A stretch of 55,764 nucleotides of DNA from Serratia proteamaculans (GCF_013337185.1 NZ_SWDE01000010.1:1-55764); one strand, 5' to 3'; counted from the stretch's first letter, positions 1 through 9,837 are shown. Notes: generated by a model from the letters alone, not told the origin. Numbers and translations: made by a program.

Positions 1-15
1 CGGCATTAAGAAGTT

Positions 16-1215
16 TTAGCCGTTTTGGCGGATGCGGGCCACTAACGCGTCTATATGTTCGATCTGCGGAGCGTTGACGATCAGAGCACGCCCCAACCCC
101 AAAGCGTTGCGTTGGCATTCGGCACGCATTTCGGCGTCATCTATGCTGTCCAGATCGGCAACGTGTGCCAGGCCGATAGTTCGGCGGATCAACTCACTAC
201 CACAGTAGCCGACAGCATCTGTCCACACCTGCTGCAGGAACTGTTCGGCATAACCCGGCACCGCCAGTGCCGCTTCGCGGGTCTGCTGGTGGCACAATGC
301 CAGGAAGCGATCGGCGAAAATCAACCACAGCTCGCGCACATCCTGCAGACGCTGCTCACGCCCGGCAGCGGCATCGCGCGGCCCGAACAGGCCCGGTAGA
401 CCGCAGTAGTTCAGCAACAGATTACCCAGCGCGGTGCCGACATCAAAACCGATCGGGCCATAGAAGCCGAACTCGGCGTCGATCGCCTTCAACTTGCCTT
501 CTGCAACAAAAACCGAACCGCTGTGAATATCCCCGTGCAACAGCGCTTCCGCCTTGCTCAGGAAACGATGCTTCAGTCCGGCGATAGCCAGTCTCAGCGC
601 TGCATCGTTACGCAGCTCAAGCACCTGCGGTAATAGCACCGGTTCGAACTGATTGCGCTCATGGTCGATATAGGGGTCGGTAAAGAACAGATCTTCGGTG
701 ATCTGGCACAGCTCAGGGTTGCTAAAGCGGCTGACCTCCGCTTTTTTCTGCTGGGCCGTCTGATAAAAATCGGAGGTATGGAACAGAGTTTGTGCCAAAT
801 ATTCTGCCAGTTGCCCAGCCGCCAGCGGGTAATAGTGACCCTTGACCAATTCGCTGCGCCAGATGTGATGATCAGAAAGATCCTCCTGCACCATCACTGC
901 CAATTCGGCATCGAGATGTAGCACCTTTACCGTATGCCTTGGGCAAAAACCGCCGTGAATCAACAAGGTCTCCGCTTCAATCCGCGCACGATCAAGCGTT
1001 AGCGGCCAGGATTCGCCCACGCAACGTACGTACGGCAGCGCCTGCTTTACGATCACCCGGCTAACGCCATCACGATCGCGGATCTTGAACACCAGATTCA
1101 GATTGCCGTCACCAATCTCGTCAGCGCTCACCAGCGCCTGTGGATCGGCTAACTGCCCGTATTGACGAGCATACTCAACGGCATCGGCAGCAGTAAACGT
1201 ACGATAATGTGACAT
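16..1215 (-). CDS. mtnK: 5-methylthioribose kinase
   Basis: This is the kinase of methionine salvage: it phosphorylates 5-methylthioribose at C1 with ATP, in the cytoplasm. The 399-residue product has the usual family length. It shows the phosphotransferase catalytic loop [10 protein letters not shown] and a following [14 protein letters not shown] segment that would bind metal and nucleotide. An ATG at 1215 follows a G-rich AGGGG ribosome binding site. A TTG two codons upstream is in frame but is less likely to be used. The gene is divergent from mtnA, whose product acts next, and the spacer holds MetJ-like boxes. The assignment is secure. Confidence 0.96.
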   Translation of the reverse strand: MSHYRTFTAADAVEYARQYGQLADPQALVSADEIGDGNLNLVFKIRDRDGVSRVIVKQALPYVRCVGESWPLTLDRARIEAETLLIHGGFCPRHTVKVLHLDAELAVMVQEDLSDHHIWRSELVKGHYYPLAAGQLAEYLAQTLFHTSDFYQTAQQKKAEVSRFSNPELCQITEDLFFTDPYIDHERNQFEPVLLPQVLELRNDAALRLAIAGLKHRFLSKAEALLHGDIHSGSVFVAEGKLKAIDAEFGFYGPIGFDVGTALGNLLLNYCGLPGLFGPRDAAAGREQRLQDVRELWLIFADRFLALCHQQTREAALAVPGYAEQFLQQVWTDAVGYCGSELIRRTIGLAHVADLDSIDDAEMRAECQRNALGLGRALIVNAPQIEHIDALVARIRQNG

Positions 1216-1262
1216 CCCCAACCCCTTTAATCTTTCTCACTGACCCAGCGATTATATTTTTT

Positions 1263-1294
1263 AGACGTAAAAGCATTTGGACGTCTATACATCC
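1263..1294. promoter_or_regulatory. Tandem MetJ operator (met boxes) between mtnK and mtnA
   Basis: Four consecutive octamers resemble the met box AGACGTCT: agacgtaa (6/8), aagcattt (4/8), ggacgtct (7/8) and atacatcc (5/8). MetJ binds cooperatively to such arrays when S-adenosylmethionine is abundant. The position in the divergent spacer would let one repressor array control both mtnK and mtnA. This is seen by eye and no binding data are implied. Confidence 0.8.
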
Positions 1295-1358
1295 GGAAGT
1301 CATGTTGGCAGAATAGCTTTCCAGATGCAATAACTACGCAACAAGGAATTAACCGTCG

Positions 1359-2387
1359 ATGCAAGCGCTTAACACCACCAGTTTGACCTTGAGTGACAAC
1401 CGACTTTGGATCCTCGATCAGCAGGCTTTGCCGCAGGAAAAACAGTGGCGCAGCTGCGACAGCGTGGAAGAACTGGTCGATCATATCCTTACCCTGCGAG
1501 TACGGGGTGCACCGTTGATCGGCCTGTCCGCCAGTCTGTTATTGGCCTTGCTGGCAGAGCGCGGCTTGCCGCGTGAAGAACTGGAGCAGGCACTGATCAC
1601 TCTGCGTGCCTCACGGCCAACGGCAGTCAACCTGATGAACAACCTGGACCGCATGAAGCTGGCACTGGCACAGCCGCAATGGGTACCTGCGATGATGGAA
1701 GAAGCGCTGCGATTGGTGGAAGAAGACCGAAAATTGTGCGATCGCATTGCCGATCACGGTGCCGAACTGGTGAAGCCCGGCAGCCGCCTGCTGACCCACT
1801 GCAATACCGGGGGCCTGGCCACCGCCGGTATTGGGACCGCTATCGGCGTATTGTTGCGTGCTCATCAGCAGGGCAAGGTGCAGCAAGTGTGGGTCGATGA
1901 AACGCGTCCGCTATTACAGGGCGGCCGGCTGACCGCCTGGGAACTGGGTGAACTGGGTATCCCCTACCGGCTGATTTGTGACTCCATGGCGGCCAGTCTG
2001 ATGGCGCAGGGCCAGGTAGACGCCGTATGGGTGGGGGCCGATCGCATCGCTGCCAATGGTGACGTCGCCAACAAGATTGGCACCTATAGCCTGGCGGTAC
2101 TGGCGCACTACCACCGCATTCCATTCTACGTCGCCGCGCCGCACACTACTCACGATCCACACTGCCCGAACGGGGCTGCCATCCCGATTGAGCAACGGGC
2201 CGCAGCTGAAGTGACCGGTGTCACCGGCAGCTTTGGCTCATGCCAGTGGGCACCCGTCGATGCCCCGGTTTATAACCCGGCGTTTGACGTGACACCGGCG
2301 GCATTGATTAGCGGTTGGGTCTTTGACAGCGGCGTGATCACGCCACAACAGGTTAATGAAGGGATTTTCCAACGGGCGTTGGGTTAA
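1359..2387 (+). CDS. mtnA: S-methyl-5-thioribose-1-phosphate isomerase
   Basis: The enzyme isomerises methylthioribose-1-phosphate to methylthioribulose-1-phosphate, directly after MtnK. The 342-residue protein belongs to the eIF2B-like isomerase family. The expected catalytic pair is visible as Cys148 in LTHCNTGG and Asp228 in [13 protein letters not shown]. The ATG at 1359 follows an AAGGA ribosome binding site. The gene is alone on the plus strand here. Its stop codon lies inside a GC-rich hairpin that probably ends transcription before the convergent mtnD. Confidence 0.97.
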   Translation: MQALNTTSLTLSDNRLWILDQQALPQEKQWRSCDSVEELVDHILTLRVRGAPLIGLSASLLLALLAERGLPREELEQALITLRASRPTAVNLMNNLDRMKLALAQPQWVPAMMEEALRLVEEDRKLCDRIADHGAELVKPGSRLLTHCNTGGLATAGIGTAIGVLLRAHQQGKVQQVWVDETRPLLQGGRLTAWELGELGIPYRLICDSMAASLMAQGQVDAVWVGADRIAANGDVANKIGTYSLAVLAHYHRIPFYVAAPHTTHDPHCPNGAAIPIEQRAAAEVTGVTGSFGSCQWAPVDAPVYNPAFDVTPAALISGWVFDSGVITPQQVNEGIFQRALG

Positions 2388-2394
2388 CGCCCGT
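2372..2394. terminator. Hairpin at the end of mtnA
   Basis: A perfect 9-bp stem (ACGGGCGTT with AACGCCCGT) and a 5-nt loop overlap the mtnA stop codon. It lies between the convergent mtnA and mtnD. The downstream tail is only weakly T-rich, so termination is an inference. Confidence 0.6.
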
Positions 2395-2404
2395 GTTGTA
2401 GCGC

Positions 2405-2947
2405 TCAGTCGAGACGCGGATAGGCATCGGCGATGTTATCGCCGGTGAAATGCGCCACCCAGCCTTCCGGGTTATCGAACACGCGGATGGCAGTGAAATT
2501 CGGTGCTGAGCCCATATCGAACCAATGACGGGTATTGGCCGGTACCGAGATCAGATCGTTCTTCTCACACAGGATCTGGAAGATCTTGCCCTCCAGATGC
2601 AGGCAGAACAGCCCGGCCCCCTCTACAAAGAAACGCACTTCATCTTCGCCGTGGGTATGCTCGGACAGAAACTTGCTGCGCAACGCTTCGCGCTGGGCAT
2701 TATCCGGACGCATGCTGATCACATCCCAGCTCTGGTAGCCCTTCTCCGCCACCAACCGGTCGATTTGATGCTGATACGCGGCGATCACCGCCGCCGGCTC
2801 CGGGTTTTCACCCAGCTCACGATCCGCCTGCCAGCGTTCAAAACGTACGCCAATCTTCGCCAGTTGCTGCTCAATGGCCTGCGCGTCACGGCTCTGCCAC
2901 AACGGCTGTTGCGGCTCTTTATCGCTGAAAATGGTCAATCCACTCAT
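2405..2947 (-). CDS. mtnD: Acireductone dioxygenase
   Basis: This cupin enzyme cleaves acireductone. With iron it gives the methionine keto-acid precursor and formate; with nickel it gives an off-pathway product. The 180-residue protein matches the Klebsiella enzyme in length. The metal ligands can be read as His97, His99 and Glu103 in HTHGEDE, and His141 in NTRHWFD. The start overlaps the mtnC stop by 4 nt (ATGA), so it is the third gene of a coupled mtnB-mtnC-mtnD operon. Confidence 0.97.
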   Translation of the reverse strand: MSGLTIFSDKEPQQPLWQSRDAQAIEQQLAKIGVRFERWQADRELGENPEPAAVIAAYQHQIDRLVAEKGYQSWDVISMRPDNAQREALRSKFLSEHTHGEDEVRFFVEGAGLFCLHLEGKIFQILCEKNDLISVPANTRHWFDMGSAPNFTAIRVFDNPEGWVAHFTGDNIADAYPRLD

Positions 2948-3633
2948 GAGGCAAACTCCCCTAAATCGATTTGATCAAAACGGTTAACCTGCGGATGCCG
3001 GCTCTGACTATCGGCTTCATCGCGGATCAGTTGGCAGGTATGCCAACCCGCGACACGCGCGGCGTCCAGCTCTTGATGAATGTCGGAAAGAAATAACAGT
3101 TCATCAGGGGCGATACCGATTTTACCGGCGATATTAAGGTACGAAGCGGTTTCACGCTTGGCACCGACGTGAGTATCGAAATAACCGCTGAACAGCGGTT
3201 GCAGATCCCCGGCATCGCTGTAGCCGAACAACAGCTTTTGCGCCTCTACCGAACCGGAAGAATAGACGTACAGCTTCAGCCCCTGCTGCTGCCAGGCGGC
3301 CAACTGCCCGGCCACCTCGGGATACAAATGCCCGCGGAAATCGCCGTTCTGATAACCGCTGCGCCAAATGATACCTTGCAGCGCCTTCAGCGCGGTGGAT
3401 TTGCGGTCTTCGTCCATAAAGCGGTACAGCGCAGTAATCAGTTGCTCAATATCCGCCTGCGGCTGGTCAAGCTCCTGGCGTAAGGCGGTCAGTGGCGCGG
3501 CGACTTCGGCATCTTCTGCATGAAGACGGACAAATGTGGCCAGGCGTTTACGTGCGTAGGGGAACAGCACCTGATGAACGAAACGGATATCGCTGGTGGT
3601 GCCTTCAATGTCGGTAACGATGGCGCGGATCAT
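2944..3633 (-). CDS. mtnC: Enolase-phosphatase E1
   Basis: This HAD-family bifunctional enzyme enolises diketomethylthiopentyl-1-phosphate and then dephosphorylates it to acireductone. The 229-residue form starts at [13 protein letters not shown], where Asp8 and Glu10 form the family's DxE variant of the HAD motif. A longer reading frame upstream would run into mtnB and is not needed: the ATG at 3633 makes an ATGA overlap with the mtnB stop. Coupling on both sides shows one transcript. Confidence 0.97.
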   Translation of the reverse strand: MIRAIVTDIEGTTSDIRFVHQVLFPYARKRLATFVRLHAEDAEVAAPLTALRQELDQPQADIEQLITALYRFMDEDRKSTALKALQGIIWRSGYQNGDFRGHLYPEVAGQLAAWQQQGLKLYVYSSGSVEAQKLLFGYSDAGDLQPLFSGYFDTHVGAKRETASYLNIAGKIGIAPDELLFLSDIHQELDAARVAGWHTCQLIRDEADSQSRHPQVNRFDQIDLGEFAS

Positions 3634-4250
3634 TTTGCCTCCAGTAAACGGCGTTGCAGTTCGCACTGGAACAGGAATTCCAGCCCTTCAAGATGACGAC
3701 GAGCCTCCGCGACCTGGCGCCCCCAGCAATACAGACCGTGGCCGCGCACCAGAAAACCGTACTGCAACGGCGTGACTTCGGCATGGGCTGCCACACGTGC
3801 CGCTAGTCGCGAGATATCCTGATCGTTATCGAAAATCGGGATCACCACGCTGTCCAGATGCGTAGTCTGCCCACCGAGTGATTTTTGCATTTCATAACCC
3901 TGCAATACCAGCCCATCGCTGCGTTCAACCCGCGACAGCACGGTCGCATTCACCGAATGCGTATGCAGCACCGCACCAATCTGCGGGTACAAACGGTAAA
4001 TAAGGGTATGCAGACCGGTTTCCGCCGATGGCGTGCGACCGCTCGGCACATGGTTGCTGGCGGTTTCCACCAGCAGGAAGTCATTTTCGGTCAGGCTGCC
4101 CTTATCCTTGCCGGATTCGGTGACCAGACAATGTTGATCATCGAGACGCAGCGACATATTGCCGCCGGTCGCCGGGCACCAGCCCTTTTCACCAATCCAG
4201 TGACAGGCCGACAGTAACGCTTTAAGTTGCTGATTTTCAGTCATTAACAT
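3630..4250 (-). CDS. mtnB: Methylthioribulose-1-phosphate dehydratase
   Basis: This class II aldolase-like zinc enzyme removes water from methylthioribulose-1-phosphate. The protein has 206 residues. The zinc-binding HTHSVNAT motif sits near the middle and a second histidine lies in VRGHGLY. The ATG at 4250 is preceded at 7 nt by AGG and is preferred over an ATG two codons later. It is the first gene of the mtnBCD operon and is divergent from mtnE. Confidence 0.97.
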   Translation of the reverse strand: MLMTENQQLKALLSACHWIGEKGWCPATGGNMSLRLDDQHCLVTESGKDKGSLTENDFLLVETASNHVPSGRTPSAETGLHTLIYRLYPQIGAVLHTHSVNATVLSRVERSDGLVLQGYEMQKSLGGQTTHLDSVVIPIFDNDQDISRLAARVAAHAEVTPLQYGFLVRGHGLYCWGRQVAEARRHLEGLEFLFQCELQRRLLEAK

Positions 4251-4322
4251 TTTTTGACCTGTAGGTTATAAGCAAATGATGCCTAGAATGATTTGATTAA
4301 GGGTAAGACTTTTTCTTCATTT

Positions 4323-4338
4323 AGCCATCTAAGCGTCT
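4323..4338. promoter_or_regulatory. Pair of MetJ-like boxes between mtnB and mtnE
   Basis: Two adjacent octamers, agccatct and aagcgtct, each match AGACGTCT at 6 of 8 positions. They end 3 nt before the putative -35 element of mtnE, so bound MetJ could block it. This is the second such array in the locus, and it again lies between divergent mtn genes. Confidence 0.65.
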
Positions 4339-4341
4339 TGA

Positions 4342-4369
4342 TTGCCAAATACTAACATCGTGTTATATT
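4342..4369 (+). promoter_or_regulatory. Sigma-70 promoter of mtnE
   Basis: TTGCCA (4342-4347) and TATATT (4364-4369) are separated by 16 nt and lie about 35 nt upstream of the mtnE ATG. The MetJ-like boxes abut the -35 element. Found by eye. Confidence 0.55.
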
Positions 4370-4404
4370 GACGGCAACATAAGCGCCAGGAGTATTAGCC
4401 TACG

Positions 4405-5565
4405 ATGAGCACTTCAGCACTGATTCCCGAAAGTAAACTACCCGCGCTGGGCACCACTATTTTCACCCAGATGAGTGCGCTGGCGGCGCAGCATCAGGCA
4501 ATCAACCTGTCGCAGGGCTTCCCCGATTTCGATGGCCCGGACTACCTGAAAGAACGTCTGGCCTGGCATGTCGGCCAGGGGGCGAACCAATATGCACCGA
4601 TGACCGGCGTTGCCCCACTGCGCGAAGCCATCGCCGAGAAAACCGCTGCTCTGTACGGCTGGCTACCGGACGCCACTAACGAAGTCACCATCACGGCGGG
4701 TGCCACCGAGGCACTGTTTGCCGCCATCAGCGCGCTGGTGCGCCCGGGTGATGAAGTTGTCTGCTTTGATCCCAGCTACGACAGCTATGCACCGGCGGTG
4801 ACCCTATCCGGGGGCACGCTAAAACGCATTGCGTTGCAGCCGCCGGCATTCAGCGTCGACTGGCAACAGTTTGCCCAAGTGCTGTCACCGCGCACCCGGC
4901 TGGTGATCCTCAACACACCGCACAATCCTTCTGCTACTGCCTGGCAAGCGGAAGATATGCAGCAACTGTGGCACGCCATTAGCGATCGCGAGATCTACGT
5001 GCTCAGTGATGAAGTCTACGAGCACATCTGTTTCGCCAGGGGCGGCCACACCAGCGTGTTGGCCCACCCGCAACTGCGCCAACGCGCCATCGCGGTGTCC
5101 TCTTTCGGCAAGACCTTCCACATGACCGGCTGGAAAGTGGGTTACTGCGTAGCACCGGCAGCGCTGAGCGCGGAAGTGCGCAAGGTGCATCAGTACCTGA
5201 CCTTTTCGGTCAATACCCCGGCCCAGTTGGCGCTGGCGGATATGCTGCGCAGCGAGCCGGAACACTGGCAGCAGCTGTCGGCATTTTATCGCGCCAAGCG
5301 CGACCGTTTTGTGCAGGCGCTGTCCAGCAGTCGACTGGAAATTTTGCCCTGCGAGGGTACATACTTCTTGCTGGCAGATTACAGCGCCGTCTCCGATTTG
5401 GACGACGTGGCGTTCTGCCATTGGTTAACCGAGCACGTTGGCGTGGCGGCGATCCCGCTGTCAGTCTTCTGTGCCGATCCTTTCCCCCATAAATTGATCC
5501 GGCTGTGCTTCGCTAAACAGGATGCCACGCTGGATGCGGCTGCGGAGCGGTTATGTCGACTTTAA
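4405..5565 (+). CDS. mtnE: Methionine salvage aminotransferase (glutamine-preferring, YbdL type)
   Basis: This fold-type I PLP aminotransferase converts 4-methylthio-2-oxobutanoate to methionine, the last salvage step. The 386-residue protein shows NTPHNPSA, LSDEVYEH and the lysine segment SSFGKTFHMTGWK, which holds the Schiff-base lysine. It resembles E. coli YbdL, which favours methionine and glutamine-type donors. The 3' end overlaps the following omega-amidase gene by 13 nt. That partner would remove the 2-oxoglutaramate made when glutamine is the amino donor, pulling the reaction forward. Confidence 0.93.
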   Translation: MSTSALIPESKLPALGTTIFTQMSALAAQHQAINLSQGFPDFDGPDYLKERLAWHVGQGANQYAPMTGVAPLREAIAEKTAALYGWLPDATNEVTITAGATEALFAAISALVRPGDEVVCFDPSYDSYAPAVTLSGGTLKRIALQPPAFSVDWQQFAQVLSPRTRLVILNTPHNPSATAWQAEDMQQLWHAISDREIYVLSDEVYEHICFARGGHTSVLAHPQLRQRAIAVSSFGKTFHMTGWKVGYCVAPAALSAEVRKVHQYLTFSVNTPAQLALADMLRSEPEHWQQLSAFYRAKRDRFVQALSSSRLEILPCEGTYFLLADYSAVSDLDDVAFCHWLTEHVGVAAIPLSVFCADPFPHKLIRLCFAKQDATLDAAAERLCRL

Positions 5566-6326
5566 AAATTACCCTGTTGCAGCAACCTCTGGTTTGGCGT
5601 GATGGCGAAGCCAACCTGCGGCATTTTGATGAGCTGTTGGCGCCCTTAAGCGGCCGCGATTTGATTGTACTGCCGGAGATGTTTACCACCGGTTTTGCCA
5701 TGGATGCCGGGGAAAGCGCACTGCCGGAGCAACAGGTTATCGACTGGCTGCACGGCTGGGCGAGCAAAAGTAACGCTCTGGTCGGCGGCAGCGTGGCACT
5801 GAAAACCGCCGAAGGCGCGGTTAACCGTTTCCTGCTGGTGGAGCCGAACGGCCGGGTGCATGCCTATGATAAGCGCCACCTGTTCCGCATGGCCGGTGAG
5901 CACCTGCACTATCAGGCAGGCAAAAAACGTGAAATTTTCGAGTGGCGCGGCTGGCGCATTCTGCCGCAAATCTGCTACGACCTGCGCTTCCCGGTGTGGT
6001 CACGCTATCAGCAGGATTACGATCTGGCGCTGTACGTCGCCAACTGGCCAGCCCCGCGCAGTAAACACTGGCAAACGCTGTTGGCCGCTCGCGCCATCGA
6101 GAATCAGGTGTATGTGGCCGGCTGTAACCGCGTCGGCGAAGACGGTAACGGCCTGAACTACAGCGGCGACAGCCTGATCCTCAGCCCGCAGGGGGAAACG
6201 CTGGCCCAGGTGGAACCTGGTGCCGCCGCACGGCTGGACGCCGAACTGTCGCTGGAAAACCTGCAAAGCTACCGCAGCGCCTTCCCGGCCTGGCGTGATG
6301 CCGACAGCTTCCTGCGCCACGATTGA
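5553..6326 (+). CDS. yafV: Omega-amidase of the nitrilase family (YafV/MtnU)
   Basis: The enzyme hydrolyses 2-oxoglutaramate to 2-oxoglutarate and ammonia. The 257-residue protein has the nitrilase triad Glu42 (LPEMF), Lys107 (YDKRH) and Cys141 (PQICYDLRF). It overlaps mtnE by 13 nt, so the two are translationally coupled and probably share MetJ control. Family knowledge links such amidases to glutamine transaminases. Here the pairing with methionine salvage is direct in the gene order. A GC-rich hairpin follows the stop. Confidence 0.92.
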   Translation: MSTLKITLLQQPLVWRDGEANLRHFDELLAPLSGRDLIVLPEMFTTGFAMDAGESALPEQQVIDWLHGWASKSNALVGGSVALKTAEGAVNRFLLVEPNGRVHAYDKRHLFRMAGEHLHYQAGKKREIFEWRGWRILPQICYDLRFPVWSRYQQDYDLALYVANWPAPRSKHWQTLLAARAIENQVYVAGCNRVGEDGNGLNYSGDSLILSPQGETLAQVEPGAAARLDAELSLENLQSYRSAFPAWRDADSFLRHD

Positions 6327-6332
6327 TATTCT

Positions 6333-6357
6333 CGGGCGCGGTTCTGAACTGCGCCCG
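6333..6357. terminator. Terminator between yafV and the convergent permease gene
   Basis: CGGGCGC pairs with GCGCCCG, with an inner GTTC/GAAC pairing. It is located just after the yafV stop and just past the end of the convergent permease gene, so it may serve both. Confidence 0.65.
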
Positions 6358-6362
6358 TCATT

Positions 6363-7715
6363 TCAGGAAACCTCCTCTCCCGCCGTATTGTCTTGTGTAG
6401 CATCAATAGGGTTAAACAGCAGGTTCAGCAGCAACGCCACCAGACAAGAAGCGCTGATACCGGAATGCAATAAAGTACGTACCCAGCCCGGGAACTGGTC
6501 ATAGAAACTCGGCATCACTATCGGGATCATACCAAAGGCAATTGCCGTCGCGACCACCACCAGATTCATGTTGTCCTTATAATCCACTTTCGCCAGAGTA
6601 CGAATGCCACTGGCCGCCACCGAGCCGAACAACACCACACCGGCCCCCCCCAATACCGGCAACGGAATACAGGCCACCAGCCGCCCCAGCACCGGCAGAA
6701 CCCCCAGCAGCACCAAAATGGCCCCACCGGCACTGACCACAAAGCGGCTCTTCACGCCGGTGATCGCCACCAGCCCGATATTTTGGGCAAACGAGCTTTG
6801 CGGGAACGAGTTGAATACCGGTGACAACGCGCTCGACAGCATATCGGCACGCAAACCGTTGGCGATACGGCGTGCGTTCACCGGTGAACCGACAATCTCG
6901 CCGACCGCCATCAGTCCGGCGGTGGTTTCCGTCAGCAACACCAGCACTATTAATAGCATGGAGATAATCGCACTCAGTTCGAAGGTCGGCCAACCATAGG
7001 CAAATGGCTCGGGAAAGGCCAACCATGGCCCGTTGCCGACGGCGGCAAAGCTCACTTTACCAGCCAGGAGCGCCGCCACGCAGCCAATCACCATCGCCAG
7101 CAATACCGACAGTCGTTTCAGCGCCGGAGAACCCACCTTATTGAGTAGCAAAATCACCATCAGCGTGAATGCTGCCAGGCCAATATTTCCGGTCGATCCC
7201 CAGTCTGCCGCCCTGGCGTTGCCGCCCATGGCCCAGCGCACCGCCACCGGCATCAGCGACAGCCCGATCACCGTCACTACGGTGCCGGTCACCACGGGCG
7301 GAAAGAAACGGATAATTTGCGAAAAGAATGGCGCGATCAACAGCCCGACCAGCGAAGCGGCGATCACCGCGCCAAACACCGCCGGTAGCCCGCCATCACC
7401 GGTGACAATCGTCACCATGGTCGCCACCCCGGCAAAGGAAACGCCTTGTACCAGCGGCAGTCGCGAACCGAAGCCGGGTGCCCCAAGAGTTTGCAGCAAA
7501 GTCGCCAGCCCACTGACAAACAGGGCTGCCGTCACCAACATGCCAATCTGCGGCGCACTCAACCCTGCGGCCGAACCGATGATCAAGGGCGGCGCGATAA
7601 TCCCACCGTACATGGTCAGAATATGCTGTAAACCGTAGGCGAAGGTCTTTGCCAGCGGCAGTTTTTCATCTTCCGGGCAGCACGAAGCCGCACCCTTATC
7701 CTGAGACAGAGCCAT
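6363..7715 (-). CDS. hpxP: Urate/xanthine permease (NCS2/NAT family)
   Basis: This inner-membrane nucleobase symporter has 450 residues, as usual for the NAT family, and many hydrophobic helices. The signature stretch QNIGLVAITGVKSR is present. It resembles UacT/XanQ-like carriers and probably imports urate or xanthine. It is the last gene of the long minus-strand hpx operon and starts 38 nt after hpxQ, the gene for the enzyme that uses the product of urate oxidation. The exact substrate is inferred from context. Confidence 0.88.
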   Translation of the reverse strand: MALSQDKGAASCCPEDEKLPLAKTFAYGLQHILTMYGGIIAPPLIIGSAAGLSAPQIGMLVTAALFVSGLATLLQTLGAPGFGSRLPLVQGVSFAGVATMVTIVTGDGGLPAVFGAVIAASLVGLLIAPFFSQIIRFFPPVVTGTVVTVIGLSLMPVAVRWAMGGNARAADWGSTGNIGLAAFTLMVILLLNKVGSPALKRLSVLLAMVIGCVAALLAGKVSFAAVGNGPWLAFPEPFAYGWPTFELSAIISMLLIVLVLLTETTAGLMAVGEIVGSPVNARRIANGLRADMLSSALSPVFNSFPQSSFAQNIGLVAITGVKSRFVVSAGGAILVLLGVLPVLGRLVACIPLPVLGGAGVVLFGSVAASGIRTLAKVDYKDNMNLVVVATAIAFGMIPIVMPSFYDQFPGWVRTLLHSGISASCLVALLLNLLFNPIDATQDNTAGEEVS

Positions 7716-7752
7716 AAGTACCTCGTCAATGCGGGTTAACCGCTAAGGGCGT

Positions 7753-8088
7753 TTAACTGCCCCGGTAGGTCGAATAGGAATACGGGCTGATGAGCAGCGG
7801 TAAATGGTAATGCTGCGCCGCATCCTGGATGACGAAATCGATAATTGCCGTGGCGTACAGCGTGGCACGCAGGTCAGCGGCAAAGTAAGCGCCGAGATCG
7901 GCAGACAGGCGGTAATGTCCGGCGCCCAGACTGTCAGAGGTGAGATCACGCGCGCGGCCGTCAGCATCGGTCTGGCTCTCTGCCAGAGTTCGCCACTGCC
8001 CGTCCTGTTGATATTCCAGCCACACCCGTACGCCCGCAGCGGGTTTACCCAGTGAGGTGTCCAGAATATGGGTGCTGATATTACTCAT
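7753..8088 (-). CDS. hpxQ: 5-hydroxyisourate hydrolase (transthyretin-like)
   Basis: The enzyme hydrolyses 5-hydroxyisourate, the unstable product of urate oxidation, to OHCU. The 111-residue protein begins with the conserved STHILDTSLGKPA region and ends with the family-defining YRGS tetrapeptide. The start overlaps hpxT by 8 nt. There is no N-terminal signal, so it is cytoplasmic. Confidence 0.97.
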   Translation of the reverse strand: MSNISTHILDTSLGKPAAGVRVWLEYQQDGQWRTLAESQTDADGRARDLTSDSLGAGHYRLSADLGAYFAADLRATLYATAIIDFVIQDAAQHYHLPLLISPYSYSTYRGS

Positions 8089-8581
8089 CGCTCAGTAACT
8101 CCTTAAAACGCAGCATGGTGATTTCACGCAGTTGTTCGGCTGTTTCCTGCCGTTCCTGTTCCACACTGTTGCTCAATCGCCTTTGCAACTCGCGCAGAAT
8201 GCTCTGGCCGTCACGACCGGCGGCACGGATCAAAAACACCTGGCCAAATTGCTGTTCATAGCGTCGATTGCCGACCCGCAGCGCTTCGGTCAGCTCTGCA
8301 TCCTGCGCGTTGACCGCCGCTTGTTCACGCTGCGAAAACTGCGCCTCTTGCCCCTGGCCTTTGGCCCGTTCGCCGATACGCGGATGCTGCGCCAGTGCCT
8401 GGCTGACCTCTTCCGGCTGCCAGCGCAATGCCGCCTGCCAGGCCACCGCCAGTGCGGCTTCAAGGCTGCTGAATGGCCGCGCCACCATCACCGCCGCAAT
8501 CCAGGCCGCAATATCCACGCAGGGCCGCAGTAAACGTTCAGCCTCCGCCTCCGGTAACTGATTAAATCGCTGCAGACGCAT
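8081..8581 (-). CDS. hpxT: OHCU decarboxylase
   Basis: It decarboxylates 2-oxo-4-hydroxy-4-carboxy-5-ureidoimidazoline stereospecifically to S-allantoin. The 166-residue form starts with MRLQRFNQLP, and catalytic His66 lies in the diagnostic HPRIGE motif. The ATG at 8581 overlaps the hpxK stop (ATGA), which decides against a longer start. It is coupled to hpxQ downstream. Confidence 0.96.
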   Translation of the reverse strand: MRLQRFNQLPEAEAERLLRPCVDIAAWIAAVMVARPFSSLEAALAVAWQAALRWQPEEVSQALAQHPRIGERAKGQGQEAQFSQREQAAVNAQDAELTEALRVGNRRYEQQFGQVFLIRAAGRDGQSILRELQRRLSNSVEQERQETAEQLREITMLRFKELLSDE

Positions 8582-9837
8582 CAGCCATCCTCCCAACTGC
8601 CAACCGTCTGGCAGTAAGTCTGGATCGCCAGCGCCACGTCGGACTGGCTGACGGCTTCGGCCGGATGGTGGCTAATGCCGCGATCGCAGCGGACAAACAG
8701 CATCCCCACCGGCCAACAGGCCGCTACGGCAATAGCATCATGCCCGGCACCACTCGGCAACGCCATGCTGCGCCCCTGAACCGCCATCACGCCCTGCTGC
8801 CAGCGCTGTTGCAAATTTGCATCACAAGCCGTTGCATTTATGCGGTAAAACTCTTCGCTGTCAAAACGCAGTCCCCGACGGGTACAGATCGCCTGCGCCT
8901 GTTCCAGCAGTTGCGTCAGCAACGCCGCCAGCGGGCCATCTTCCGGCCCACGCACGTCCAGCGACAGCCTGACCTCACCGGGGATCACATTAACTGCCCC
9001 TGGCAGGCTTTCAATCCGGCCGACGGTCGCCACCAGATGTCCGTCACCGGCCGAGGTCATCGCCTCTACCGCCACCATCCATTCTGCCGCCGCCGCCAGT
9101 GCGTCTTTGCGTTGCCCCATCGGCACGGTACCAGCATGCCCAGCCTGACCGGTAAAAGTGCAGTTAAGCCGACGGGCACCGTTAATCGCCGTCACCACGC
9201 CCAAAGCCAGATCGGCGACCTCCAGGCACGGTCCCTGTTCAATATGCAGTTCCAGATAGCCACAAATATCACTGGGTGCTCGCCGCGCTTCACCGACGGC
9301 TGCAGGATCCAGCCCAAACTCACGCAACGCCTGTGCCACGCTGATACCGTCGGCATCGGTGCGCTGCAGCCAGTCGGCTGGCCACTGGCCGGTAATGCCC
9401 CGGCTACCCAGCAGCGCGATACTAAAGCGTGTGCCCTCTTCATCGGCAAAGCCAATCACCTCCACCGCCACCGGCAAACGTCGCTGCTGCCGATGCAAAT
9501 GCGCCACCACTTCCAGCGCGGTCAACACGCCGAGCATGCCGTCATAGCGCCCGGCGTTGCGTACCGTATCCAGATGCGACCCGAGCAGCAGTGCGGGGGC
9601 ATTGGGCGTTTGGCCTTCATAGCGGCCACAGAGGTTGCCGACGCTGTCCTGCCAAACTTCCATGCCGATAGTGCGCATCCAGTCGCCGACCAGCTGGTTG
9701 GCGCGTTGATGCTCCGGTGACAGGTAGACCCGCGTCAACTGGCCCGGTGTGGCGCTGATCGCCGCCAGCGCATCGCAGCGGTCCATCACCCGTGCCGCGG
9801 CCTGCTCCGCCTCCTGGGCGGTTAACAGCGCCGCCAT
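8581..9837 (-). CDS. hpxK: Allantoate amidohydrolase (M20 family)
   Basis: This metal-dependent hydrolase converts allantoate to ureidoglycine, ammonia and CO2. The 418-residue protein has the M20 metal ligands His88 in GSHLDT, Asp99 in GRYDG and Glu133/Glu134 in ADEEGTRF, plus a distal His in ELHIEQGP. The start is the ATG at 9837, which overlaps the hpxJ stop as TGATG. A TTG one codon earlier is also in frame. Its product feeds HpxJ, encoded just upstream. Confidence 0.94.
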   Translation of the reverse strand: MAALLTAQEAEQAAARVMDRCDALAAISATPGQLTRVYLSPEHQRANQLVGDWMRTIGMEVWQDSVGNLCGRYEGQTPNAPALLLGSHLDTVRNAGRYDGMLGVLTALEVVAHLHRQQRRLPVAVEVIGFADEEGTRFSIALLGSRGITGQWPADWLQRTDADGISVAQALREFGLDPAAVGEARRAPSDICGYLELHIEQGPCLEVADLALGVVTAINGARRLNCTFTGQAGHAGTVPMGQRKDALAAAAEWMVAVEAMTSAGDGHLVATVGRIESLPGAVNVIPGEVRLSLDVRGPEDGPLAALLTQLLEQAQAICTRRGLRFDSEEFYRINATACDANLQQRWQQGVMAVQGRSMALPSGAGHDAIAVAACWPVGMLFVRCDRGISHHPAEAVSQSDVALAIQTYCQTVGSWEDG

